This document shows, piece by piece, positions 21,642 through 21,652 of a stretch of DNA of 21,652 nt. The stretch covers positions 1 to 21,652 of the IMG/VR virus record IMGVR_UViG_3300032093_000972; one strand, written 5' to 3'. A program made the translations under genes and the position numbers. The notes beneath the pieces are model-generated. The model saw only the letters and a list, made by a program, of their open reading frames with translations, was not told where the DNA came from and searched no databases. The stretch's first letter is position 1, and the number at the start of each line of letters is the position of its first letter. The stretch is from a virus.

Positions 21642-21652
21642 TAATCTACCAC
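21638..21652 (+). CDS. Start of a further gene, cut by the window end
   Basis: ATG at 21638 overlaps the preceding stop as ATGA and follows GGAGG by six bases. Only five codons (MIIYH) lie in the window. It does not begin with MKLYTE, so it is not an evident third copy of the paralogue, though it shares the same upstream junction. Confidence 0.55.

Overview
This window is a tightly packed piece of a tailed-phage genome (or prophage) from a host in the Bacteroidota. All supported genes lie on the + strand, mostly with 4-30 nt overlaps, and the sequence is AT-rich. The host assignment rests on two things visible here. Two promoters have the Bacteroidota layout TTTG / ~20 nt / TAnnTTTG (before 18585 and before 20701). 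Many structural proteins are also of types I recognise from Bacteroidota phages: an XkdF-type protease, the tape-measure C-terminus, the SRVIADGG fibre leader, and a CRHIW-ended portal. A 528-residue tape measure, a tube-like protein and no contractile sheath gene in the window suggest a siphovirus, with a tail of very roughly 80 nm if about 1.5 A per residue holds.

Late region, 1-18543. The 3' end of the large terminase gene (1-431) is followed by a lambda G/GT-like pair of tail assembly chaperones joined by a probable -1 ribosomal frameshift on a run of nine T (867-875). Two large tail or tail-tip proteins come next (1344-5218), then the tape measure (5218-6804). The head block follows: an XkdF-type prohead protease with a ~130-residue insertion, a coiled-coil scaffold, the major capsid protein and a likely tail tube protein. 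It is closed by a strong UUCG-loop terminator at ~9856-9886. Beyond the terminator lie small structural proteins, a LamG-like fibre, and a cluster of tiny membrane or basic proteins (holin candidates). Then come a portal with extra C-terminal domains, head-tail connector and completion proteins, an overlapping spanin-like pair, a metallophosphoesterase, a DUF3310 protein, an L,D-transpeptidase-like endolysin and an HK97 gp10-like tail completion protein. The order is unusual: tail genes precede head genes, the tape measure follows the tip genes, and the portal sits ~12 kb downstream of the terminase.

Early-type region, 18585-21652. It opens with a promoter that would give an almost leaderless mRNA for a small helix-turn-helix protein. 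Next come an ERF single-strand annealing protein and a YqaJ/lambda-exonuclease-like nuclease, which together make a recombination pair. A second leaderless-type promoter at 20701 drives small unknown genes, including two tandem paralogues (21157, 21429) whose starts and Shine-Dalgarno sites are near-identical copies. A further gene starts at 21638 and runs off the window.

No tRNA, rRNA, CRISPR array, transposase, integrase or attachment site was seen, so lifestyle cannot be judged from this window. The observations most worth following are the frameshift in the tail chaperone, the domain insertion in the protease, the composite portal, the paired leaderless promoters sharing TTGAAAGTT, and the candidate two-gene spanin.
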